NCBI GenBank assembly: GCA_031286585.1
Contig: JAITUC010000024.1
Span: forward strand, 310,001 to 374,000
Direction: 5' to 3'
DNA: 64,000 bases
From: Delftia acidovorans
Lineage (GTDB): Bacteria > Pseudomonadota > Gammaproteobacteria > Burkholderiales > Burkholderiaceae_C
Both the position numbers and the translations under genes were made by a program. Shown one piece after another: positions 48,282 to 57,063 of the stretch (the stretch's first letter is position 1; each line of letters begins with the position of its first letter). The notes under the pieces are model-generated. The model did no database searches, was not told the DNA's origin, and was given only the letters and a program-made list of their open reading frames with translations.

Positions 48282-48791
48282 ATGAATGCCCCTTTGCGCA
48301 ATGGCTTGGTGATGCTGCCCCAGCACCAGACGGCCATGCCCCCTGCCGATGAGCCGGACCTGTGCCCGCTGTGCGGCCTGGTGCACATGCCCGAGCAGGC
48401 TGCAACGCTGGCGCCCGTGCAAGCCGATGTGCTGCCCGGCGCGGCGCTGCAGCTGCTGCGCATCACCACGGATGCCTGGACGCCACTGCACCAGCACGAC
48501 GCCGTGCCCATGCCGGCAGACGTGCGCAAGCAGCTGGCCGCGTTGCGCGAGCAGTACCGCAGGCAATCGGGCGCGGGTTACATCGATGCCGAAAACCAGG
48601 AATGGTTCGGGATGCCCGAAGACCTTCGCATGGCCATCCTGCTGCTGGCCAACGTGGGCGGCGACCTGCGAGCGCTGGCCGACCGGGATTGGCGCGAGAC
48701 GCCACCGCCCGAACGCGCGGCCATCAAAACCGTGGCCCGCTCTGTGAAGCGGCACGCCGGGCGCCTGGTGGCGCTCGCCAGCCTCTGGTGA
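48282..48791 (+). CDS. Early-operon protein of unknown function
   Basis: A 169-residue protein with a CPLCGLVH pair near residue 28 that could bind zinc, and a helical C-terminus (DLRMAILLLANVGGDLRALA). It starts 6 bp after the 47-aa ORF and ends 6 bp before the replicase. Function unknown. Confidence 0.65.
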   Translation: MNAPLRNGLVMLPQHQTAMPPADEPDLCPLCGLVHMPEQAATLAPVQADVLPGAALQLLRITTDAWTPLHQHDAVPMPADVRKQLAALREQYRRQSGAGYIDAENQEWFGMPEDLRMAILLLANVGGDLRALADRDWRETPPPERAAIKTVARSVKRHAGRLVALASLW

Positions 48792-48797
48792 TTCGCC

Positions 48798-50840
48798 GTG
48801 GCTGTCTCTCCCATCCCCCGCAAGCGTGTCACGTCCAGCTTTTCGGCGTGGCTCAACAGCCGCCCGAAGCCGGGGCATGTGCAGTACCACCTGCAGCGCA
48901 TCGTCGAATCCGCGCCGCGCGAGTGGCAGGGAGCCATCCGCTCCCGCTTCCTGAAATCGGCCCCCCTGCCGCCTGCCGGCGTGGCCTTGGATACCGATGC
49001 CTATGCACGCTGGTATCTGGGCCTGCCCAGCGAAAGCGAACAGGCGTGGATGGATCTGCAGGAGCTGGCCGACTATGAGGACCGCTACGGCGACGCTCTA
49101 CGCCTGAACATGGGCGACGGCGAAATCTGCACCTGGGCCACCAAGCTGGCCGACGATGTGGAAGAGTTGGAGAACCGCTGCATCGCCATGGGCGGCGGCC
49201 TGCCCGAGCGCCTGGCGCTGGTGCGCGGCATCGTCCACCTGATTGGCGTGGATGACGGCAAGCCGCTGGATGGCGAACCGGCCATCGCCCGTGCCAAGTG
49301 CGCGCGCTGGTGGCGCCGCCGTCTGCGCCGCCATATCGCCCGCGTGGTGGAGGCCGGGGCCATCAGCATGGGTCTGGTCCACCTGAACAGCGGCGGCTAC
49401 GTCAGCCACAGCGGCCTCAAGCGCCGCAAGGGCCAGCTGGCGCGCAATGCAGAAGCCCTGGGCCGCACGCTCTACAAGAACGAGGCCGGGCAGGTCTACA
49501 GCCTGGCCGAGCTGGCCGCGCTGAGCACCTCCAACCCCAGCGTACGCGGCGGCGAGCTGATGACACGCATTCGCGGCGCGGAGGAATATGCCGACGCGCA
49601 CGGCCATCTGGGCCTGTTCCTCACTCTGACATTGCCCAGCAAATACCACGCCATGCGCCTGATGGGCAGCGGCGCAAACCGCTGGGCCGCGCGCAACCCC
49701 AAGCACAACGGCGCGACACCGCGCGAAGGCCAGCAATGGATGCTTGCGCAGTGGAAGCGCGTACTGGCCAAGCTGGACCGCCAGCAAGTCAAACGCTACG
49801 GCCTGCGCGTGGTTGAGCCGCACCATGACGGCACACCGCACTGGCACATGCTGGTCTGGGTCGAAGGCGAGGCCCAGGCGCGCACCCTGGTGGACACCAT
49901 CCGCAAATACTGGCTCAGCGAAGACGGCAACGAACGCGGCGCCAAAGAAAACCGCGTAGATGTCAAGCGCATGAACGCCGGTGGCGCAGCCGGCTACGTG
50001 GCGAAGTACATCGCCAAGAACGTGGGCCACCATGCACTGGCCGAGCACCTGGATGTGGTGCAGGGCCAGGAAATACAGATGGCTCTGGGGCTGGACAGTC
50101 CCAACCAGCCAGCCAGCCCCGAAGCCCTGGAGTCCAATGGGCTGGCCGCCCAGCGCCGAGTGGACGCCTGGGCCGCTACGTGGAACATCCGTCAGTTCCA
50201 GGCCTTCGGCATGCCCAGCGTGACCGTCTGGCGCGAACTGCGCCGCGTCAGCAAAGACCAGCCCGAGCAGATCGAACTGTTTGACCATGAGGCCAAGCGC
50301 AACATCCAGCGCGCCTATCAGGCCTGCCACCGCCACGGCGACCTCCGCGCGGACTGGCGCACCTTCATGGAATCCATGGGCGGCCACGGCTGCAAGCGCC
50401 AGGACTGGCTGCTGAGCCCCGCCCGCCGCGCGCCCAAGGAAGGCGCCACCAACATGTATGGCGACCCCATCACGGCAGGCCCCGTGCGCGGCGTGCAAGT
50501 GCAGCGCGGACGCGCGCGCGGCCACTGGCTCGTAAGCCGCCGCATTGCCTGGGCGCACTGCACCGATGCAACGCCGGCAGTCCACGCCGCAGGCGGGGCT
50601 GCTGACGCCGATGGAGTCATCCACAGCGTGGGCCAAGAGGCGCAGACACGGCGCCCTTTGGGCGCCGCTTGGACTGGTTTCAATAACTTCACGGCCCGGC
50701 TCCAAAGCCAGAGCGTCCGAGACCTTTTTGGCCGTGGACGGCATGAGGCCGAGGACTGGAGCAGCCCTTTGAGCCCGGATTCAGTGCTCTACAGGCCCGC
50801 TACCGCCACCGCATCCCCCGCTTCTTCTCGTTGTTCCTGA
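48798..50840 (+). CDS. A: Replication endonuclease, P2 gpA family (HUH, rolling circle)
   Basis: A 680-residue replication initiator with a GTG start. The HUH metal motif (PHHDGTPHWHMLVW) lies near residue 345, preceded by GLFLTLTLPSKYHAMRL. The catalytic tyrosine pair is in GYVAKYIAKN near residue 400, with the Y-x3-Y spacing of P2 A. P2 A has 761 residues. It nicks the origin, which in P2 lies inside A itself, and starts rolling-circle replication. Confidence 0.92.
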   Translation: MAVSPIPRKRVTSSFSAWLNSRPKPGHVQYHLQRIVESAPREWQGAIRSRFLKSAPLPPAGVALDTDAYARWYLGLPSESEQAWMDLQELADYEDRYGDALRLNMGDGEICTWATKLADDVEELENRCIAMGGGLPERLALVRGIVHLIGVDDGKPLDGEPAIARAKCARWWRRRLRRHIARVVEAGAISMGLVHLNSGGYVSHSGLKRRKGQLARNAEALGRTLYKNEAGQVYSLAELAALSTSNPSVRGGELMTRIRGAEEYADAHGHLGLFLTLTLPSKYHAMRLMGSGANRWAARNPKHNGATPREGQQWMLAQWKRVLAKLDRQQVKRYGLRVVEPHHDGTPHWHMLVWVEGEAQARTLVDTIRKYWLSEDGNERGAKENRVDVKRMNAGGAAGYVAKYIAKNVGHHALAEHLDVVQGQEIQMALGLDSPNQPASPEALESNGLAAQRRVDAWAATWNIRQFQAFGMPSVTVWRELRRVSKDQPEQIELFDHEAKRNIQRAYQACHRHGDLRADWRTFMESMGGHGCKRQDWLLSPARRAPKEGATNMYGDPITAGPVRGVQVQRGRARGHWLVSRRIAWAHCTDATPAVHAAGGAADADGVIHSVGQEAQTRRPLGAAWTGFNNFTARLQSQSVRDLFGRGRHEAEDWSSPLSPDSVLYRPATATASPASSRCS

Positions 50841-50855
50841 AAAGGAGGTCTACCC

Positions 50856-51086
50856 GTGTCCGCATCCATCCCCCACGCCCGCCGAACGGACCCCACCGTG
50901 CACTGCTGGGCCCGGCCGCTGCACGGCGGCTACGTCAACGCCGTAGGCACGACGCCCGAGCACCTGGCACGCGTGTTCGCCGCCGAGCGCGAGCGCATTG
51001 CCGCACTGGCCAAACCGCGCCGCCGGCGCGCTGCGCGCCCAGCACCACCCATCCCCCACCCTGCCCAGCTGTCGCTGGTCGCCTGA
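50856..51086 (+). CDS. 76-aa phage protein of unknown function
   Basis: GTG start with a strong AGGAGG Shine-Dalgarno 7 bp upstream. MSASIPHARRTDPTVHCWAR is followed by an Arg/Pro-rich end. It follows gpA by 15 bp. No family recognised. Confidence 0.6.
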   Translation: MSASIPHARRTDPTVHCWARPLHGGYVNAVGTTPEHLARVFAAERERIAALAKPRRRRAARPAPPIPHPAQLSLVA

Positions 51087-51113
51087 TCACCACCATCACT
51101 ACCGAGGACCGCC

Positions 51114-51320
51114 ATGCATCTGCACAACATCACCACCGCGCACAGCTACCGCGCAATCCTGATCCCCGAGGACGCCTGCCCCGAAGAACTGGAGCAGCTG
51201 GCCGACGCCAAGCTGCTGCCTGTGCTGCAGCTGAAAGCTGCCAGCGCATCCCACGCCACCACCAGCGCCTGCGCCGCCAGCGGCCGCCCCGTGCTGCGCG
51301 TTGAGCGCGTGGAGACCTGA
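51114..51320 (+). CDS. 68-aa phage protein of unknown function
   Basis: MHLHNITTAHSYRAILIPED, then an acidic helix and GRPVLRVERVET. An ACCGAGGA-type Shine-Dalgarno lies before the ATG. Its stop is 3 bp before the next start. No family recognised. Confidence 0.6.
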   Translation: MHLHNITTAHSYRAILIPEDACPEELEQLADAKLLPVLQLKAASASHATTSACAASGRPVLRVERVET

Positions 51321-51323
51321 GCC

Positions 51324-51560
51324 ATGGCCCAGCCACTGCCCGAACTGACTCTGAGCCAAGTGATGGAGCGCATCAAGACAGCGCGCCAGCGCCTGGCTGG
51401 CCAGTTGGCCAACACACCAGTACGCGAGTGGGGCGCGCAGTCCGTGCGCGAGATGCGCAACCACGAGCAGGAGTTGCACACCACGCTGATGGTGCTGCGA
51501 GACCTGACCAGCGACCAAGGCGCATTTGCTGCCACGCCAGGGACAGGAGATCCGAAGTGA
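51324..51560 (+). CDS. 78-aa phage protein of unknown function
   Basis: A helical protein (LTLSQVMERIKTARQRLAGQ, REMRNHEQELHTTLMVLRDL). It overlaps the AlpA-like gene start (GTGA). No family recognised. Confidence 0.6.
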   Translation: MAQPLPELTLSQVMERIKTARQRLAGQLANTPVREWGAQSVREMRNHEQELHTTLMVLRDLTSDQGAFAATPGTGDPK

Positions 51561-51874
51561 CCAGAAACGAATCCAATCAGATGATCCTCAACTACCCACC
51601 CGCTGGCCTGAGCCGCGAACTGGCCGCCGAGTACGTGTCGCTTGGCCTCACCACCTTTGAAGACTGCGTGCAAAAAGGCATCGCGCCGAAGCCACGCCAG
51701 ATCCCAGGCCGGCGCCGAGTTGTTTGGCTGCGCTCGGATCTGGACGCCTGGCTGCAGGGGCTGCCCATCTCCACGCAGCTGCCACCAGAGAACTGCGGAA
51801 TCAAGCGCAGCCGTTTGACCAAGGCCCAGGTCATCGCGCAGCAAGTTGCTCCCAGTGTTCCGAAAGCCTTGTGA
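51557..51874 (+). CDS. AlpA/excisionase-like winged-helix protein
   Basis: A 105-residue protein with GTG start. The core AAEYVSLGLTTFEDCVQKGI, then IPGRRRVVWLRSDLDAWLQG, has the MerR-like wHTH pattern of AlpA and excisionases (wing plus W-x-x-SDLDAWL). Its last 44 bp overlap the 3' end of the convergent integrase gene. As the gene next to int it is the best candidate for the directionality factor. Confidence 0.7.
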   Translation: MTRNESNQMILNYPPAGLSRELAAEYVSLGLTTFEDCVQKGIAPKPRQIPGRRRVVWLRSDLDAWLQGLPISTQLPPENCGIKRSRLTKAQVIAQQVAPSVPKAL

Positions 51875-53120
51875 GCCAGGTGCGCCGCTCCGCATCGTAG
51901 GAGTGCCGGTTGTAGGTGCCCACGATGCCGGCAGGCAAGTGGCCGAGCACTGCCTCGGCCACGCCATCCTGGCAGCCCAACGCTGCCAGTTGTGTGCGTA
52001 CCGTGCGCCGCAAATCGTGGGGCGCCCAGGGGTCCATATCCAGAACCCGCTCGGGCGCGTAGTTGTAGCGCTTCACCACATCGGGCCGGCTGGTCCACAC
52101 CGCCACGCCGATCAGCTTCTGCTCCACATGCATCATCTTGGAGCCGGGCCGGGACGGGAATAGATATCCGGCTCCATAGGCACTGCGCCGGCGCCTGACA
52201 ATGTCCAAGGCGCGGCCCACCAGCGGCACGCGCAGGTCGGTCAAATTCTCATTGCGCGCCATCTTTTGCTTTTCGCGCGGCACGGTCCACCACCAGCCAT
52301 CGGCCTCCTGCTCTACCTCATCGCCGGTCATGGCGATGATTTCGGCGCCACGGGCGCCCGTCCACAGATACAGTGTCAGCAGATCCGCCACCATGGCCGA
52401 GAACCTGGGCAGATGGGCGATCAGCTGCGCAACCTCACGGCTCTGGAGCGTTCTGAGCTTCACGCCCTGGTGCTTACCGTCCACGATCTTCCCCCGGCTG
52501 CGCAACTTGCCGCGCAGCACCTGGCGCCACCAGTTCGGCGTCTCTTCGGGCACCCTGCCCGCGTCAAGCGCATAGTCCCAGGCCGCGCCAAGTTCTGAGC
52601 GCAGGCTGTTGGCCAGCACGGGCGTCTTGACGGCCACGCCTTCCAGCAGCGAGAACGCCATGCTGCGCCCAACGTCTGCTGGCTCCAGCGCGTGAATCTT
52701 TGTGGTGTAGTTGACCATCAGGCGCCGCGTTTCGGCGCTGCCCTTGGGCTTGCGATGCCGCTCCACATGCCCCTGCAGGTAGTCCTCAATCAGCTGCCGC
52801 ACGGTATAGACGCCATCGCGGCCCCGCACGTCGGACCGGGCTTGGGCGATAGCGGCTGCACGCCGCTTCTCCCTGGCCAGATCCTCACCAGCGTCTCGTC
52901 TTCGCTTGAGCTGCTCCCACACAGCGAGCGCGCTGGGGTAGCTCATTTCGGGCCATTGGCCCATGGCAATCTGGCGCATGGCGCCGTCCACGGGGCTCTT
53001 ATACCGATATGTCCATGTGCGCCGCGTGGCAGTGGCCACCAGGCGAAGGCCCGGGGCGTGATCGACAATAATGTGCTCCCCCGGCTCCAGCGACTTGGCC
53101 CGGCGTGCGTTGAAACTCAT
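51831..53120 (-). CDS. int: Tyrosine-recombinase integrase of the prophage
   Basis: A 429-residue P4/DUF4102-type integrase. The N-terminal arm-binding part (LEPGEHIIVDHAPGLRLVAT) is followed by a SAM-like core domain and the catalytic domain: Arg in TGARGAEIIAM, H-x-x-R in WAPHDLRRTVRTQL, then LGHLPAG and the nucleophile Tyr in TYNRHSYDAERR. It lies next to attR and is divergent from mutS. It integrates the phage into mutS rather than into a tRNA gene, which is the common target of this integrase type. Confidence 0.93.
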   Translation of the reverse strand: MSFNARRAKSLEPGEHIIVDHAPGLRLVATATRRTWTYRYKSPVDGAMRQIAMGQWPEMSYPSALAVWEQLKRRRDAGEDLAREKRRAAAIAQARSDVRGRDGVYTVRQLIEDYLQGHVERHRKPKGSAETRRLMVNYTTKIHALEPADVGRSMAFSLLEGVAVKTPVLANSLRSELGAAWDYALDAGRVPEETPNWWRQVLRGKLRSRGKIVDGKHQGVKLRTLQSREVAQLIAHLPRFSAMVADLLTLYLWTGARGAEIIAMTGDEVEQEADGWWWTVPREKQKMARNENLTDLRVPLVGRALDIVRRRRSAYGAGYLFPSRPGSKMMHVEQKLIGVAVWTSRPDVVKRYNYAPERVLDMDPWAPHDLRRTVRTQLAALGCQDGVAEAVLGHLPAGIVGTYNRHSYDAERRTWLTRLSEHWEQLAAR

Positions 53121-53166
53121 GGCGCCTCCGTATGCGGCGCAGGTTTCCGAATCGGCCCCAACCTGT

Positions 53167-53209
53167 TCGGCGTAACTTCTTCAAAAGGACGCCGAAAAAC
53201 CTACGCCAA
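53167..53209. repeat. Integrase arm-type sites, right end
   Basis: AAGTTACGCCGA on the minus strand (53167-53178) and AACCTACGCCAA on the plus strand (53198-53209) match the tandem 12-mers at the left end (15255-15278) with one or two differences. They lie between int and attR. Confidence 0.5.
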
Positions 53210-53229
53210 GATGCGCAGTGTAGATGGGT

Positions 53230-53258
53230 TTGAGCGGGACATAGTTGGACTGTATATA
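53230..53258 (+). promoter_or_regulatory. Phage-borne promoter reading into mutS
   Basis: TTGAGC (53230-53235) and TATATA (53253-53258) are 17 bp apart and lie 40 bp before the mutS ATG. On the other strand TTGACT and AACTAT, 17 bp apart, could serve int. Both overlap the LexA-type box. Confidence 0.5.
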
Positions 53259-53265
53259 AAAACAG
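53250..53265. promoter_or_regulatory. LexA-type SOS box between int and mutS
   Basis: CTGTATATAAAAACAG has the complete CTGT-N8-ACAG consensus and closely matches the two boxes near 19,930. It overlaps the -10 of the mutS-directed promoter and the -35/spacer of the int-directed one, 33 bp before the mutS ATG. Confidence 0.75.
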
Positions 53266-53297
53266 TCAACAAACCTAAGTGATTGATTTCAAAAGTA

Positions 53298-55949
53298 ATG
53301 AGCGAAGATATTGAAGTGAATCAGGCACTTAGCGAAATACCTTTGGCGTCACATACGCCAATGATGCAGCAGTACCTGGGCATCAAGATCAACTACCCCG
53401 ACACGCTGGTTTTCTACCGCATGGGGGATTTCTACGAGCTGTTCTTCGGGGACGCGGAGAAGGTGGCGCGGCTGCTGGACATTACGCTGACCACGCGCGG
53501 GCAGACGGCGGGTCAGCCGATTCCGATGGCGGGCGTGCCCTTCCATGCGCTGGAGAACTATCTGGGCCGGCTGATCAAGCTGGGCGAGTCGGTGGCGATC
53601 TGCGAGCAGGTGGGCGAGGTGGGCGCAGCCAAGGGCCCGGTGGAGCGCAAGGTGGTGCGCGTGGTGACGCCGGGCACGCTGACCGACAGTGAGCTGCTGT
53701 CGGACAAGAGCGAGGCGATCTTGCTGTCCCTGCACACGGCCGGGCGCCAGCGCTGCGGCCTGGCCTGGATGGCGGTGACGCAGGGGCGCATCCACCTGGC
53801 CGAGTGCTCGCACGACGAGCTGGGCGCCTGGATTTCGCGCATTGCGCCCAGCGAGCTGATCTACAGCGCGGGCGTGACCGAGCGTTTCGAGCAAAGCCTG
53901 TTCGCGCTGCGCCATGGCGGCTCCATTGCCTGCCCGCTGTCGCCCCGGCCCGACTGGCAGTTCGACGGCGGCCTGGGCGAGCGCAAGCTGCTGGAGCTGC
54001 TGGGCGCCGCCAGCCTCAAGGCCTGGGAGGCCGAGGACCTTCCGCTGGCCCATGGCGCCAGCGCGGCGCTGCTGTCGTATGCGGAGCACACGCAGGGCCG
54101 CAGCCTGTCGCACATCCACGCACTGCAGGTGCAGCGCGACGATGAGCTGATTGCGCTGCCGCTGGCCACGCGCCGCAACCTGGAGCTGGTCAAGACGCTG
54201 CGCGGCGAGGATTCGCCCACATTGTTCTCTCTGCTGGACACCTGCATGACGGGCATGGGCAGCCGCCTGCTCAAGGCCTGGCTGCTGGAGCCGCGCCGCG
54301 ACCGCACGCAGGCCATGGCGCGCCTGGAGGCCACGCGGGCGCTGCAGGGCGGCAGCGCAGGCGGCATGGCCGCGCCCTGGCAGCAGTTGCGCGAGCAGCT
54401 CAAGGGCGTGAGCGATGTGGAGCGCATCACGGCGCGCACGGCCCTGCGCCAGGTGCGCCCGCGCGAGCTGGTAGGCCTGGGCAAAACGCTGCAAAAGGCC
54501 GCCGTGCTGGCCCAGGCGGGGCAGACGCCTTCGGCCCACCTGACCCAACTGTTCGCCGACCTGCAGCCGCCCGAGGGCTGCGCCGAGCTGCTGGTGCGCG
54601 CCATTATGGAGGAGCCGGCCGCCCTGGTGCGCGACGGCGGCGTGTTCGCCACGGGCTACGACGCCGAGCTGGACGAGCTGCGCGCCATCCAGAACAACTG
54701 CGACGACTTCCTGCTGGAGCTGGAATCCAAGGAAAAGCTGCTGACCGGCATTCCCAACCTGCGCGTGCAGTTCAACAAGGTGCACGGCTTCTATATAGAG
54801 ATCACCAACAGCTACAAGGATGCGGTGCCCGAGCGCTACCGCCGCCGCCAGACGCTGAAGAACGCCGAGCGCTACATCACGCCCGAGCTCAAGGCCTTCG
54901 AGGACAAGGCCCTGTCGGCCCAGGAGCGCGCGCTGCAGCGCGAGAAATTCCTCTACGAGCAGCTGCTGGACCAGTTGCAGCCCCATGTGCCGGCGCTCAC
55001 GCGCGTGGCCGGTGCCATTGCCGCCATCGACGTGCTGTGCACGCTGGCCGAGCGCTCGCTGACGCTGAACTGGTGCGCGCCCGAGTTCGTGAACCATCCC
55101 TGCATCGAGATCGAGGCCGGCCGCCACCCCGTGGTGGAGGCCCGCATGGCAGAGACTTCCAGCGGCAGCTTCATCGCCAACCACACGCGCATGAACGCCA
55201 ACACGCGCATGCAGATCATCACCGGCCCCAACCTGGGCGGCAAGTCGACCTATATGCGCCAGGTGGCGCTGATCGTGCTGCTGGCCAGCATGGGCTCGCA
55301 TGTGCCCGCGTCCAGCTGCCGGCTGGGCCCCATCGATGCCATCCACACGCGCATCGGCGCGGCCGACGACCTGGCCAATGCCCAGTCCACCTTCATGATG
55401 GAGATGACCGAGGCCGCGCAGATCCTGCACTCGGCCACGCCGCACAGCCTGGTGCTGATGGACGAGATCGGCCGGGGCACCAGCACCTTCGACGGCCTGG
55501 CCCTGGCCAGCGGCATCGCCACGCAGCTGCACGACAAAACGCGCGCCTTCACGCTGTTTGCCACGCACTACTTCGAGCTGACCGAGCTGCCGGCCAAGGC
55601 ACGCGCGGCCGTGAACATGCATGTCAGCGCCGCCGAATCAGGCCAGGACATCGTCTTCCTGCACGAGATCCAGCCCGGCCCGGCCAGCCGCAGCTACGGT
55701 ATCCAGGTGGCCAAGCTGGCGGGCATGCCGGCCGGCGTGCTGCACCACGCGCGCCATGCGCTGGAAGCACTGGAGGCCCATGCCGACGAGGGCCGCCTGC
55801 AGGTGGACCTGTTCGATGCGCCCGACATGCCCGAGCCCGAAAGCCGCCACGACCCGCTGGCCCAGGCGCTGGCAGCCATCAATCCCGACGCGCTGAGCCC
55901 GCGCGAGGCGCTGGAAGCCCTCTACCAGCTCAAGAAGATCGCCGCCTGA
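53298..55949 (+). CDS. mutS: DNA mismatch repair protein MutS with phage-encoded N-terminus
   Basis: An 883-residue MutS that recognises mismatches and starts repair with MutL. Codons 1-21 are phage DNA ([20 protein letters not shown]); host DNA resumes at ATGATGCA. The mismatch-binding F-x-E motif is in [12 protein letters not shown]. The ATPase has Walker [28 protein letters not shown] and Walker B/D-loop [12 protein letters not shown]. All parts are intact. The ATG at 53298 gives exactly the native length (63 nt to ATGATGCA on both sides); a TTG at 53283 would add five residues. Transcription must now start inside the prophage. Confidence 0.95.
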   Translation: MSEDIEVNQALSEIPLASHTPMMQQYLGIKINYPDTLVFYRMGDFYELFFGDAEKVARLLDITLTTRGQTAGQPIPMAGVPFHALENYLGRLIKLGESVAICEQVGEVGAAKGPVERKVVRVVTPGTLTDSELLSDKSEAILLSLHTAGRQRCGLAWMAVTQGRIHLAECSHDELGAWISRIAPSELIYSAGVTERFEQSLFALRHGGSIACPLSPRPDWQFDGGLGERKLLELLGAASLKAWEAEDLPLAHGASAALLSYAEHTQGRSLSHIHALQVQRDDELIALPLATRRNLELVKTLRGEDSPTLFSLLDTCMTGMGSRLLKAWLLEPRRDRTQAMARLEATRALQGGSAGGMAAPWQQLREQLKGVSDVERITARTALRQVRPRELVGLGKTLQKAAVLAQAGQTPSAHLTQLFADLQPPEGCAELLVRAIMEEPAALVRDGGVFATGYDAELDELRAIQNNCDDFLLELESKEKLLTGIPNLRVQFNKVHGFYIEITNSYKDAVPERYRRRQTLKNAERYITPELKAFEDKALSAQERALQREKFLYEQLLDQLQPHVPALTRVAGAIAAIDVLCTLAERSLTLNWCAPEFVNHPCIEIEAGRHPVVEARMAETSSGSFIANHTRMNANTRMQIITGPNLGGKSTYMRQVALIVLLASMGSHVPASSCRLGPIDAIHTRIGAADDLANAQSTFMMEMTEAAQILHSATPHSLVLMDEIGRGTSTFDGLALASGIATQLHDKTRAFTLFATHYFELTELPAKARAAVNMHVSAAESGQDIVFLHEIQPGPASRSYGIQVAKLAGMPAGVLHHARHALEALEAHADEGRLQVDLFDAPDMPEPESRHDPLAQALAAINPDALSPREALEALYQLKKIAA
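53352..53368 (+). repeat. attR: right attachment site within mutS
   Basis: CATACGCCAATGATGCA, partner of attL. AT-rich phage codons lie to the left, host mutS (QQYLGIK) to the right. The phage attP therefore already encodes the H-T-P-M-M part of MutS. Confidence 0.8.
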
Positions 55950-56004
55950 ACGCGGACAATCGCCTCGCACTAAACTTGTCGCTCCCGCAGTTTCGGATGT
56001 TCCC

Positions 56005-57063
56005 ATGACTTATTGCGTTGCCATCAAGCTCAACGCCGGCCTGGTTTTCCTGGCCGACTCGCGCACCAATGCCGGCCTGGACCAGATCAGCTCGTTCCGC
56101 AAGCTCATGGTCTACGAGAACCCCGGCGACCGCTTCATGGTGCTGCTGTCGGCCGGCAACCTGTCCATCACCCAGTCCGTTCGCGAGCTGCTGGAGAGCC
56201 AGCAGCTGCGCGACGAGGCCACGGGCGACATGCTGACCATCTGGAACGTGCGCAGCATGTTCGACGCGGCCCGCGTGCTGGGCGCGGCCGTGCGCCATGT
56301 GTACGAGCGCGACGGCGTGGCGCTGTCGCGCTCGGGCGTGGATTTCAATATCTCGCTGGTGCTGGGCGGCCAGATCCAGGGCGAGAACATGCGGCTGTTC
56401 CAGGTCTACTCGGCAGGCAACTTCATCGAGGCCACAAGCGAGACGCCCTACTTCCAGATCGGCGAGTCCAAGTACGGCAAGCCCGTGCTGGACCGCGTGA
56501 TCACGCCGCGCACGCCGCTGGACGAGGCCGCCAAGTGCGCCCTGGTGTCCATGGACAGCACGCTCAAGTCCAACCTCTCGGTGGGGCTGCCGCTGGACTT
56601 GATCGTGTACGAGAAGGACCGCTTTGCCTCCGACAAGATCGTCAGCATCGACGAGAGCAATCCGTATTTCCGCATGCTGCACGACAGCTGGGGCGAGCGC
56701 CTGCGCCATGTCTTCGACAGCATCGAGGACCCGGCCTGGGATGGCGGCGCCTCCGAGGTGCCCATCCGCGTGCACAGCCGCCAGGCCCAGCCGCTGACCA
56801 AGGTCACCGCGCCGGCCGGCGCCCTGCGCTCCACCGCTCGCACCATGGGCCGGCTGCCGCCTGCGGCGCTGCGCCAGCCCTATCACAGCGGCACGGGCGC
56901 AGGCCTGGGCACCTCCACGGCCGACGGACTGGCCACCTCGCCCATGACGCCCCTGCAGCCGGGCCCGGCATCGCCCATGCGGCCGGACGCCGGGCAGCCC
57001 TCCGGCCACCAGCAAGGCTTGCCGGATGCTCCGGCCCGGACCGGCCAGGAGCCCCAGCCGTGA
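56005..57063 (+). CDS. Anbu-type proteasome-like peptidase with long C-terminal tail
   Basis: A 352-residue Ntn-hydrolase of the Anbu (bacterial proteasome homologue) family. It starts MTYCVAIKLNAGLVFLADSR, so Thr2 becomes the N-terminal nucleophile after Met removal; D18 and the Lys of SSFRKLMVY are the expected helpers. The fold continues with LLSAGNLSITQSVRELLESQ and ISLVLGGQIQGENMRLFQVY. Family members have about 240-250 residues; the last 90-100 here are a Pro/Gly/Ala-rich tail that looks disordered. The usual Anbu neighbours (transglutaminase, ATP-grasp, alpha-E) are absent. Its stop overlaps the hydrolase start. Confidence 0.88.
   Translation: MTYCVAIKLNAGLVFLADSRTNAGLDQISSFRKLMVYENPGDRFMVLLSAGNLSITQSVRELLESQQLRDEATGDMLTIWNVRSMFDAARVLGAAVRHVYERDGVALSRSGVDFNISLVLGGQIQGENMRLFQVYSAGNFIEATSETPYFQIGESKYGKPVLDRVITPRTPLDEAAKCALVSMDSTLKSNLSVGLPLDLIVYEKDRFASDKIVSIDESNPYFRMLHDSWGERLRHVFDSIEDPAWDGGASEVPIRVHSRQAQPLTKVTAPAGALRSTARTMGRLPPAALRQPYHSGTGAGLGTSTADGLATSPMTPLQPGPASPMRPDAGQPSGHQQGLPDAPARTGQEPQP

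Noticed and set aside
51831..53368. tRNA gene as integration target
   Set aside because: The DUF4102-type integrase often targets tRNA genes, but no tRNA-like fold lies at either end; both junctions are inside mutS.
53349..55622. 757-aa minus-strand frame over mutS
   Set aside because: Shadow of a clearly functional mutS; composition bias only.
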